The translations under genes and the position numbers were made by a program. The notes below the pieces were generated by a model. That model worked only from the letters and a program-made list of their open reading frames with translations. It was not told the origin of the DNA and made no database searches. A stretch of DNA of 24,829 nucleotides from an uncultured Alphaproteobacteria bacterium (GTDB lineage Bacteria > Pseudomonadota > Alphaproteobacteria > CALKHQ01), in the NCBI GenBank assembly GCA_937988735.1, contig CALKHQ010000277.1:1-24829 (forward strand), in the 5' to 3' direction. Positions 7,136 to 14,437 of the stretch are shown here, piece by piece (within the stretch, counting starts at the first letter, position 1; each line of letters begins with the position of its first letter).

Positions 7136-9463
7136 ATGCCGGCAACCAGGGGATATGTCCGCACCCACTGGGGCCTCTACGAGGCGGCCGGCGACGGCGC
7201 GGGACTGACGGAGATCCGCCCATTCGTCGAGGATCCCGATCCATCGGACATCGGCCGTTCGCTGCACGATTCCCTCGATCACCCGGCCCGGGTGCGCAGG
7301 CCCGCGATCCGCCGCGGCTGGCTCGAGGGCCGCCCGGACTCCGGGCGGCTGCGCGGCCGCGACACGTTCATCGAGGTGGACTGGGAGCAGGCCCTGGACT
7401 GCGTCGCCGCCGAGCTCAACCGGGTGCGGACGACCTGGGGCAACGGCGCCATCTTCGGCGGCTCCTACGGCTGGGCGAGCGCGGGGCGGTTCCACCACGC
7501 CCAGAGCCAGCTCCACCGCTTCCTCAACACCATCGGCGGCTACTGCGCCCACCGCTTCAGCTACAGCGCGGGGGCGGCGCACGCGATCATGCCGCACGTG
7601 CTCGGCTACGGGTTCAACGCGCTGCTCGAGCGGCACTCGCCGTCGTGGCCGGTCATCGCCCGCCACACGCGGCTGTTCGTGATGTTCGGCGGTCTCGCCC
7701 CGAAGAACGCGCAGGTCACCCCCGGCGGCAGCGGGCGGCACGAGACCACGACGTGGCTGGGCCGCTGCCGCGATGCCGGCGCCCGCTTCGTCAGTATCAG
7801 CCCGGTGCGCACGGACACGTGGAGCGGCCTCGACGCGGAGTGGCTGCCGGTCAGGCCGAACACCGACACGGCCCTGATGCTGGGGATCGCCCATGTGCTG
7901 GAGACCGAAGGGCTCGCGGACCGGGCGTTCCTCGCCAGCCACTGCGTCGGCTACGAGCGGTTCCGGCCCTATCTCCTCGGCGAAAGCGACGGGGTGCCGA
8001 AGGATCCCGCCTGGGCCGAGGCGATCTGCAGCGTTCCGGCCGACAGGATCGTGCGCCTCGCCCGGGAGATGGCGCGGGCGCGCTGCCTGATCACGGTGAC
8101 CTGGTCGCTGCAGCGCGCCGAGAACGGCGAGCAGCCGTTCTGGATGGCGACCGTGCTGGCAGCGATGCTGGGCCAGATCGGGCTCCCCGGCGGCGGGATC
8201 GCCTTCGGCTTCGGTTCGATGGGCGGCTACGGCAACCCGATCCGGCCGGTGATGGGGCTCGCGCTGCCCCAGGGCACGAACCGGGTGAAGGATTTCATCC
8301 CGGTCGCCCGCATCGCCGACATGCTGCTCGACCCCGGCGGCACCTACCGCTTCGACGGCGCCACGCGGACCTATCCCCACATCCGCCTCGTCTACTGGTG
8401 CGGCGGCAACCCCTTCCACCACCACCAGGATCTCAACCGGCTGCGCGAGGCATGGACGCGGCCGGAGACGATCATCGTCCACGAGCCGTGGTGGACGGCG
8501 ACGGCGCGGCACGCCGACATCGTGCTGCCCGCCGCCGCACCGCTCGAGCGCAACGACATCGGCCGCGCCGCATGGGACCCCCATGTTGTGGCGATGAAGG
8601 CCTTCGCCCCGCCGCTGGACCGGGCGCGGACCGATTACGCCATCTTCTCGGCGCTGGCGGAGCGTCTGCAGGTGGCGCGCGCGTTCACCGAGGGACGCGA
8701 CGAGATGGGGTGGCTGCGCCATCTCTACGAGACCTTCCGGCTGGACGTGGACCCGTCAGGGGGCGCCATGCCGGACTTCGACCGGTTCTGGGAGAAGGGG
8801 CTCGTCCGCCTCGACATCGAGCGCGCGGAGCTCGCGGTGAACGGGTTCGACGCCTTTCGGGCCGACCCTGCCACGGCGCGGCTCCCCACGCCGTCGGGAC
8901 GGATCGAGATCTTTTCGGAGACGATCGCCGGGTTCGGCGCAGAGGCCGGGCACCCCCGCTGGATCCCGCCGGAGGAGTGGCTGGGAAGCCCTGCGGCCGC
9001 GCGTTACCCGCTCCACCTGCTCTCGCCGCAGCCGGCCGGGAGGCTGCACAGCCAGCTCGACTTCGGCCGGGCGAGCGCGGAGCGGAAGCTGGCAGGGCGC
9101 GAGCAGGTGCTGATCAGCGCCAGCGACGCGGCCCGCCGGGGCATCTCCCACGGCGCCGTCGTCCGCATCTTCAACGACCGCGGGAGCTGCCTCGCCGCCG
9201 CCCACGTCACCGACGCGGTGATGCCGGGCGTGGTCTCGCTGCCGACGGGCGCCTGGTACGACCCCGTGTTTGCGCCCGACGGATCGGTCGTCCTCGACCG
9301 CCACGGCAACCCCAACGTCCTCACCCCGGACCGCGGCACGTCGGAAATCGGCCAGGGCTGCAGTGCCAACTCGGCCCTGGTGGAGGTGGAGCTCTACCGC
9401 GGCCCGCCCGCGCCGGTGCAGGCGTTCCAGCCGCCGGACCTGCGGACGCTCACAGCGGAATGA
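7136..9463 (+). CDS. bisC: Cytoplasmic BisC-type molybdopterin oxidoreductase (S- or N-oxide reductase)
   Basis: A 775-residue DMSO-reductase-family enzyme. There is no N-terminal CxxC [4Fe-4S] motif and no twin-arginine signal, so it should be a cytoplasmic single-subunit enzyme like biotin sulfoxide reductase. The start HWGLYEA, then SYGWASAGRFHHAQSQLHRF (110-129), match the BisC/TorA/DorA group. Tyr111, Trp113 and Ser144 (in YSAGAA) correspond to the DorA active-site Tyr and Trp and to the serine that ligates molybdenum. The C-terminal cofactor-binding domain is present (about 640-775). AGGAGG precedes the ATG. Known relatives reduce biotin sulfoxide, methionine sulfoxide or TMAO. It is last in the TRAP operon, so the imported compound could be its substrate. 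The end overlaps the convergent paiB by 14 bases. Confidence 0.85.
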   Translation: MPATRGYVRTHWGLYEAAGDGAGLTEIRPFVEDPDPSDIGRSLHDSLDHPARVRRPAIRRGWLEGRPDSGRLRGRDTFIEVDWEQALDCVAAELNRVRTTWGNGAIFGGSYGWASAGRFHHAQSQLHRFLNTIGGYCAHRFSYSAGAAHAIMPHVLGYGFNALLERHSPSWPVIARHTRLFVMFGGLAPKNAQVTPGGSGRHETTTWLGRCRDAGARFVSISPVRTDTWSGLDAEWLPVRPNTDTALMLGIAHVLETEGLADRAFLASHCVGYERFRPYLLGESDGVPKDPAWAEAICSVPADRIVRLAREMARARCLITVTWSLQRAENGEQPFWMATVLAAMLGQIGLPGGGIAFGFGSMGGYGNPIRPVMGLALPQGTNRVKDFIPVARIADMLLDPGGTYRFDGATRTYPHIRLVYWCGGNPFHHHQDLNRLREAWTRPETIIVHEPWWTATARHADIVLPAAAPLERNDIGRAAWDPHVVAMKAFAPPLDRARTDYAIFSALAERLQVARAFTEGRDEMGWLRHLYETFRLDVDPSGGAMPDFDRFWEKGLVRLDIERAELAVNGFDAFRADPATARLPTPSGRIEIFSETIAGFGAEAGHPRWIPPEEWLGSPAAARYPLHLLSPQPAGRLHSQLDFGRASAERKLAGREQVLISASDAARRGISHGAVVRIFNDRGSCLAAAHVTDAVMPGVVSLPTGAWYDPVFAPDGSVVLDRHGNPNVLTPDRGTSEIGQGCSANSALVEVELYRGPPAPVQAFQPPDLRTLTAE

Positions 9464-10070
9464 GTGTTGCCACCGCACGGTCGGACGGCCGGTCGCTGGC
9501 GGCAAGGCCGGCGGTGACGCCGCGGCGGTCCGCTTCCGGGCGGTTCTGGCTCATCTTCCGCTTGCCCTCGATCCGCGTGACCGGGATGCGCAGACCGACG
9601 ATCCCGCGGAGCTGGGCGGCGATGAAATCGGCCGGCGCGTCGCTGACCGCCCAGGGGTGCTCTCTCGTCGCCTCATGCTTCGCGGTCAGCCGCGTCACCA
9701 CCGCGAGCAGCCGCTCCGGCTCGTCGAAGAACTCGACCGGGCCGTAGGCGTGTACGGCGACGTAGTTCCAGGTCGGGACGACCTTCCCCGTCTCCCGCTT
9801 GGTCGGGTACCACGACGGCGTGATGTAGGCATCCGGGCCCATGAAGATCGCCAGCGCCTCGCCGAGCGGCGGGATCTTCCATTGCGGGTTGGCCCTGGCG
9901 ACATGCCCGTAGAGCGTGCCGTGCGCACCCTCGTCCTCTGCGAACAGCAGCGGCAGCGGCGTCGCGACGGGGCCGTCGACGGTCGCCGTCACCAGCGTCG
10001 CCAGCCCGGCGGCGCGCAACATGGCGCGGATGTTCTCGGGATCGTCGCGGAAGGCCGTGGGCGTGTACAT
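9450..10070 (-). CDS. paiB: PaiB-family FMN-binding protein
   Basis: A 206-residue protein of the FMN-binding split-barrel type. It shows the PaiB landmarks MYTPTAFRDD at the start, GHVARANPQW (55-64), YITPSWYPTK (82-91) and VPTWNYVAVHAYG (98-110). The B. subtilis founder was described as a negative regulator of sporulation and protease genes; in proteobacteria the role is unclear, and flavin or heme-related redox roles are possible. The ATG follows AAGGAG at seven bases. The gene is single, convergent with bisC, and the two coding ends overlap by 14 bases. The C-terminal 30 residues are arginine-rich and of low complexity. Confidence 0.88.
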   Translation of the reverse strand: MYTPTAFRDDPENIRAMLRAAGLATLVTATVDGPVATPLPLLFAEDEGAHGTLYGHVARANPQWKIPPLGEALAIFMGPDAYITPSWYPTKRETGKVVPTWNYVAVHAYGPVEFFDEPERLLAVVTRLTAKHEATREHPWAVSDAPADFIAAQLRGIVGLRIPVTRIEGKRKMSQNRPEADRRGVTAGLAASDRPSDRAVATLIPL

Positions 10071-10235
10071 CGGCGCTCTCCTTGCTCGCGTCCGCGCTGG
10101 TGCCGATCTCGCCCGCACCGGGGGCAGGGTTGCAAGGGATTCGATGGGGGAGGCGCGGCCGGCGGCCGCACGGTGGCCCTGGGCAACCGTCAGGTCGGCG
10201 AAATCAGGCGAGGAACACCGGAGCCCGGGAGGAAG

Positions 10236-10312
10236 TGGCGCGCCCGAGAGGATTCGAACCCCTAACCTTCTGATCCGTAGTCAGATGCTCTATCCAGTTG
10301 AGCTACGGGCGC
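10236..10312 (-). tRNA. tRNA-Arg (anticodon ACG), CCA encoded
   Basis: The minus strand folds as a complete tRNA. The acceptor stem is GCGCCCG with CGGGCGC, the D stem GCTC/GAGC, the anticodon stem TCTGA/TCAGA with loop CTACGGA, so anticodon ACG, the variable loop AGGTT, and the T stem AGGGG/CCTCT with loop TTCGAAT. The discriminator is G and the terminal CCA is encoded (10238-10236). Deamination of A34 to inosine by TadA would let it read CGU, CGC and CGA. Confidence 0.97.
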
Positions 10313-10460
10313 ATTCCCGGGCGGAACCGCGGTCCGGCCCGGTGGAGAGGGGGCGGACCCTACGCCATGTCGATTCCGATGGCAAGCGTGGTGTCGAGGG
10401 CGCGCCGCAAAGCCGCGGCAACGGCCCGGAAGCGCTTGAATCCGGACGGAAAGGGCGTAC

Positions 10461-10489
10461 TTGTCCGGCTCCTGCGCGTTCGCTATGGT
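10461..10489 (+). promoter_or_regulatory. Candidate sigma70 promoter before the OmpA-like lipoprotein gene
   Basis: TTGTCC (10461-10466) and TATGGT (10484-10489) are spaced by 17 bases. Transcription would begin near 10496, about 23 bases before the first plausible ATG of the lipoprotein gene. Confidence 0.4.
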
Positions 10490-10518
10490 GCCGCTTGCCT
10501 TCGACGCCCACTCTCGCC

Positions 10519-11661
10519 ATGAGTCGCATGCCCCAGACTCGCGCAAAGCAGCACAATCGCATGCCTTCATCTCCGATTCGAGCGCCCCGCCCCGCGGGGC
10601 GAATCGGGGCTGTCGTGCTGCTGTGCGCGGCGCTCGCGGGCTGCGCAGACGCCTTCACGCCGTCCTTCACCGCGGTCGATCCCAGCGGCGCCGATACCGG
10701 CGGGCTCATACTCGGCACCACCTCCTTCGTGCCCCGCGGCGTGACCCCGGGACAGCCGACCGGCACGGTGGTCGGCAGCCGCATCGCCGAAATGCGCAGC
10801 CAGCTGCAGCAGGTGCAGTCGGAGGTGGTGGCGGAGAACAACGCGCTGCAGAGCATCCGCGCGGAGAGCTATGCCGCCGCCGCGCGCTACCAGACCCGGC
10901 TGGCGGAGATCCGTACCCGGCTGCAGATCGGCACCACGCCGGGCAACCCCGAGCTGGTCGGCCGCTGGAACGAGGCGCAGGCGGATCTCGACCGGTTCGG
11001 GAACGTCATCAACCAGCTGACCCAGCTTTCCAACCAGGTCGCGACCACCGCCGCCAGCGCGTCCTACCTGCTCGCGACCGCCCGCGCCACGTACGGGCTG
11101 ACCGGCGCAGTGGACGAGGATCACCGCCAGCTCGCCGTGCTCGAGGACGAGACCAACCAGACGGTGGTGCTGATCGACCGGCTGCTCACCGAGCTCACCG
11201 AGGATCTGGGCCGGCAGACCGCCTATCTGGGGCGGGAGCGCGACAATCTGCGGGTGGCCTCGGTGGCGATCCTGAACGGCGAGTGGTTCGGCAACAGCCT
11301 CGCCACCGCGGCCTACAACGCCGGGCCGATGGCGGCGACGGCGCCGATGGGCATCGCTGCGTCGCGCCCGCTGTTGATCATCCGCTTCACCGGCCAGAAC
11401 GTCGATTACGACCAGGCGCTGTACACGGCCGCCCGCGACGTCATCAACGTCCGCCCGGACGCTGCCTTCGAACTGGTCGCCGTCGCGCCGGCGCAGGGCC
11501 TGCCCGCAGAGCAGGCGCTCGCCGCGTCCGCCGCGCGGCAGAATGCGGAGAGCGTGCGCCAGCGGCTGACCGAGTTCGGCATTCCGCCGCAGCGGGTTGC
11601 TCTGACCGAGGCGTCGAGCACCGCTGCGCTGACCAACGAAGTTCATCTGTACATCCGCTAG
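10519..11661 (+). CDS. Lipoprotein with coiled coil and OmpA-like C-terminal domain
   Basis: The 380-residue product has a basic N-terminus, a hydrophobic core (29-40) and the lipobox LAGC with Cys42, so it should be a lipid-anchored envelope protein. Residues about 90-270 are rich in heptad-like Ala/Leu/Gln and probably form helical hairpins. Residues about 284-380 resemble an OmpA/MotB domain: AARQNAESVRQRLTEFGIPP followed by a strand, then TNEVHLYIR. The GHTD motif that holds peptidoglycan in OmpA is not seen, so wall binding is doubtful. Starts at 10519, 10528 or 10561 all keep the lipobox; none has a strong ribosome site. It lies upstream of the porin and OPX genes, in the same direction, and is probably part of the same envelope machine. 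Confidence 0.65.
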   Translation: MSRMPQTRAKQHNRMPSSPIRAPRPAGRIGAVVLLCAALAGCADAFTPSFTAVDPSGADTGGLILGTTSFVPRGVTPGQPTGTVVGSRIAEMRSQLQQVQSEVVAENNALQSIRAESYAAAARYQTRLAEIRTRLQIGTTPGNPELVGRWNEAQADLDRFGNVINQLTQLSNQVATTAASASYLLATARATYGLTGAVDEDHRQLAVLEDETNQTVVLIDRLLTELTEDLGRQTAYLGRERDNLRVASVAILNGEWFGNSLATAAYNAGPMAATAPMGIAASRPLLIIRFTGQNVDYDQALYTAARDVINVRPDAAFELVAVAPAQGLPAEQALAASAARQNAESVRQRLTEFGIPPQRVALTEASSTAALTNEVHLYIR

Positions 11662-12145
11662 CAACATGCCGTTGGACACGAGTATCGCTCGGAGCCGGCG
11701 GCAAGTTGTGTCAAGCAGACATCGGCTGCGATGCAGAGTCCGGAATGTGCGGGCCTGGGCATCTCGGGCGCCTTCTCTTCCGGGGCTCTGACCGGCCAAG
11801 TGGTGCATCAGTCGTGTCGCGGCGGGGCCTGCACAATGGCTGCAGGATGCGCCGCGCGCCGGGAAAGGTGCGGTTGTTGCAGATGAGACGCAGGCTCGTC
11901 GGCGGACGGTGACGATTGGTTAGGGCTATTGCATTACAGTCTGATCATGATGTGATATGCGCGCAACGCAGCATGCCATTCGTACGCCGGGAGTCGCTTG
12001 TGCGGGGCGCAGGCTGGAACCGAGGCGGGAAGGTAGCCGGTTGGCGGGGTCGACTCTAGACGGACGCGGGCAGTCAGGCCGGAGAAGCACCCGGACGGGG
12101 GGCCGCCCGACGCACGTTCGCCTCTGCCGCCAGGAGGGGGAGCAG
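11662..12145. other. Intergenic region before the BBP2 porin gene
   Basis: I see no credible gene in these 484 bases. A small hairpin (CCTGCA, 7-base loop, TGCAGG) lies at 11828-11846 without a T tract. An AT-richer patch at 11915-11960 holds a weak promoter candidate. The rest looks like unconstrained GC-rich spacer and a long 5' leader for the porin gene. Confidence 0.5.
11929..11958 (+). promoter_or_regulatory. Weak candidate promoter for the export module
   Basis: TTGCAT (11929-11934) and TGATAT (11953-11958) are spaced by 18 bases, within the only AT-rich patch of the intergenic region. If used, it leaves a leader of about 180 bases before the porin ATG. Confidence 0.3.
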
Positions 12146-13498
12146 ATGGAGCAGATGGGCTCTGGGTTGCAGGTGTCGCTCGCGCGTCGGGTCGGCGTGG
12201 GATCGGCAATCGTTGCAGCGCTGGTCGCGCTGGGCGCCGGACAGGCGCTGGCGGACGCGCGGTCGGAATCGGTCGAGCAGCGGATCCGGCCCGAGTACGA
12301 GCCGCTGGGTCTGCCCATGGACCTGCTGTTCTGGGAAGCGGGCCGCCTGTTCTCGCCCGATTCCCCGCGTCCGCGGGAAGGGGGCTCGGCGCTCGGCTCC
12401 TTCATCGTCTTCCCCTCGCTCGACACCTCGCTCGAGTTTGACGACAACGTCTATCGCGAGGAGGACGACACCAACTCGGACTTCATCTTCCGGGTGACGC
12501 CGCTGATCCGGCTCGAGTCCGACTGGGACAACCACTTCTTCGCCTTCCAGGCGGGCGCCGAGTACGGCAAGTACTTCGACCTGTCGGACGAAGACTACCT
12601 CGACCTGCTGGCGGCGGCGGAAGGGCGGATCGACGTCACCGAAGACCTGTCGTTCAACGCCTTCGTCGACTACCGGCGGGCGCACGAGGGCCGCGGCGAC
12701 GTGGACGACCCGGGCGCCCAGTTCGAGATCACGACCTATGACCGCTACGGCGGCGGCGTCGGGCTGAACTGGGATACCGACCTGGTGACGATCACGCCCG
12801 GCTACGAGTATTTCCGCTACGACTACGACGATGCCGAAGGCCCTGGCGGGGTCGTCAACAACGACGACCGCGACCGCAGCGAACAGCGCGCCTATGTCCG
12901 CTTCTCGCGCACGGTGTCGGAGGGCCTCGTTGCCTTCGTCGAGCCGTCCGCCAACTGGATCCGCTACGACAACACTCCGGACGACGAGGGCTTCAACCGC
13001 GACAACAACGGCTATGCCGTGGTCGTCGGCGTCGAGTGGGATCCGGACGAGATCTGGGAAGTCCGGGCCGGCATCGGCTACCAGTACCAGGAATACGACG
13101 ATCCCGCGTTCGACTCCATTTCCGGCGTCACCTTCGGCGGCAACGTGCTGTGGAACGCGGACGAGCTCCTGACGCTGCAGCTGGGCTTCGACCGCTATAT
13201 CGACCAGACCACGCTCGACGACTCCGCCGGCAAGATCAACGACCAGATCGCGTTCATCGCCGACTACGAGCTGCTGCCGAACTGGATCCTTTCGGGCCAG
13301 GCGCTGTACCGGCGGGAGGACTTCAGCGGCATCGACCGCGTCGACGACTACTATGGTGCCGGCATCTCGACCGACTACTATCTGGGCGAGAACGTGGTGC
13401 TGGGCGCGGAGTACTTCCACGAGCGCCGCGAGTCGGATGCGGCCGATAGCTCATTTGCATCCAACAGCTTCATCGTGCATGTGCTGCTGCGGATGTGA
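12146..13498 (+). CDS. Outer-membrane beta-barrel protein, BBP2 (putative porin 2) type
   Basis: A 450-residue protein with a signal peptide (hydrophobic 18-33, likely cut after ALA at 36). It is then almost wholly alternating amphipathic strands rich in Asp, Tyr and Trp with turns such as DDNVY, and it ends in HVLLRM, a strand-like C-terminus as in barrel proteins. The SLDTSLEFDDNVYREEDDTN block and repeated YxYxxYDD-like strands are typical of the BBP2 family often found in exopolysaccharide clusters. The ATG at 12146 follows AGGAGG at eight bases. It is 22 bases before the OPX gene and so is probably its outer-membrane partner. The high Asp content may favour calcium or polyanion handling, but that is a guess. 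Confidence 0.8.
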   Translation: MEQMGSGLQVSLARRVGVGSAIVAALVALGAGQALADARSESVEQRIRPEYEPLGLPMDLLFWEAGRLFSPDSPRPREGGSALGSFIVFPSLDTSLEFDDNVYREEDDTNSDFIFRVTPLIRLESDWDNHFFAFQAGAEYGKYFDLSDEDYLDLLAAAEGRIDVTEDLSFNAFVDYRRAHEGRGDVDDPGAQFEITTYDRYGGGVGLNWDTDLVTITPGYEYFRYDYDDAEGPGGVVNNDDRDRSEQRAYVRFSRTVSEGLVAFVEPSANWIRYDNTPDDEGFNRDNNGYAVVVGVEWDPDEIWEVRAGIGYQYQEYDDPAFDSISGVTFGGNVLWNADELLTLQLGFDRYIDQTTLDDSAGKINDQIAFIADYELLPNWILSGQALYRREDFSGIDRVDDYYGAGISTDYYLGENVVLGAEYFHERRESDAADSSFASNSFIVHVLLRM

Positions 13499-13520
13499 GC
13501 GCTACGATGAGGGACCAACA

Positions 13521-14138
13521 ATGACCTACTTCGGTCGACGCTTCGCCAGCCTGCTCGCAGTCGCCGCCCTTCTGTTCGTGTCGGCCTGTGTGGACGGGAC
13601 TGGCGGATCGTCCGGGCCCGCCACCACTACGGGCGATTCCGGGATCGCGACGGCGAGCGGGGGCGCCCCCGGCCAGCCGCCGGTGTACCTGGTCGGGCCG
13701 GGCGACGAGCTCAACATCATCGTCTTCGGCCACCCCGATCTCTCGGGGAACTTCGTGGTCGATCCGCAGGGCGACCTGACGATGCCGCTGATCGGGCGGA
13801 TGCCGGTGCGCGGCAAGACGGTGGACCAGATCACCGACGAGGTGCGGGCGGCCTACGGAGGCAGCTTCCTTGTCGATCCGCGGGTGAGCGTGGAGCTGCT
13901 GAACTCGCGGCCGTTCTACATCCTGGGCCAGGTCAACACGCCGGGCGAATACCCCTATGTCCGCGGGGTCACCGTGCGCCAGGCTGCGGCGATCGCCGGC
14001 GGCTTCACCCGTCGGGCCGATACCGAGGAGTTCATCATCTACCGGCAGACCGAGACCGGCAGCCAGGAGATCCGGGCCACCGCCGACACGATCGTGCTGC
14101 CGGGCGATACGGTGGAAGTGCTGCGGCGCCTGTTCTGA
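13521..14138 (+). CDS. Polysaccharide export (OPX/Wza-like) lipoprotein, short form
   Basis: The 205-residue protein has a lipobox VSAC with Cys23, a low-complexity Gly/Ser/Thr linker (24-52), a polysaccharide export domain (about 55-130) beginning YLVGPGDELNIIVFGHPDLS, and one SLBB domain (about 131-195) with GQVNTPGEYPYVRGVTV. The protein stops right after this domain. E. coli Wza is near 380 residues and has more SLBB-like repeats and a C-terminal helix that forms the outer-membrane pore; both are absent here. Such short OPX proteins are known to need a separate barrel porin, which fits the BBP2 gene just upstream. GAGGG precedes the ATG. Confidence 0.9.
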   Translation: MTYFGRRFASLLAVAALLFVSACVDGTGGSSGPATTTGDSGIATASGGAPGQPPVYLVGPGDELNIIVFGHPDLSGNFVVDPQGDLTMPLIGRMPVRGKTVDQITDEVRAAYGGSFLVDPRVSVELLNSRPFYILGQVNTPGEYPYVRGVTVRQAAAIAGGFTRRADTEEFIIYRQTETGSQEIRATADTIVLPGDTVEVLRRLF

Positions 14139-14437
14139 CGCCGCGGCATCGCGGCATGCAGGCCGCGGGGACGCATATCGGGGGTTGTGACGGGCCGGTC
14201 GTCCGCGTCCCCAGGGTTGACTGGCGTCCAGGCATGTAACATGCAGGGGGCGCCCCGGATCGTGGCCCGGGCGCAGGCGGCAGCTGCGGGGAGAGCGTCG
14301 CGCAAATTAGGATTTTGCACATTGAACGCGTCTAAAATGCGGGTTTCGCCGATCTGCGGCCCGCATGGCGTCAGGCCGGCGGCGCAGACGGCGGCGTCGC
14401 CGGGCGACGCGGATGACCGGAAGAGTTGGGGCGCGAG
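14139..14437. other. Spacer between OPX and tyrosine-kinase genes, with an AT-rich island
   Basis: This 299-base gap is long for an operon interior. Near 14304-14340 it has a marked AT-rich island containing TTGCAC, TTGAAC and TAAAAT, but no pair of boxes has good spacing, so a promoter is only suspected. An 84-codon frame starting at a GTG (14187) ends in an ATGA overlap with the next gene, but its codon use (TTA, AGA, AAA) is unlike the neighbours and I do not regard it as a gene. Confidence 0.4.

Noticed and set aside
10236..10312. tRNA-Arg as an integration site of a mobile island
   Set aside because: I found no second copy of the tRNA 3' end, no integrase and no change in composition on either side within the window.
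11828..11846. Hairpin CCTGCA/TGCAGG as a terminator after the lipoprotein gene
   Set aside because: The stem is short, the loop is seven bases, and no T tract follows.
12049..12060. GTCGACTCTAGA, identical to a 12-base piece of a common cloning polylinker
   Set aside because: The match stops at 12 bases, the flanks are native GC-rich sequence with no further vector identity, and it lies in spacer; chance is the simpler explanation.
12074..13420. Long minus-strand open frame opposite the BBP2 porin gene
   Set aside because: The plus frame has a signal peptide, a good ribosome site and barrel-type strands. The antisense product is Val/Asp/Arg low-complexity and has no domain features.
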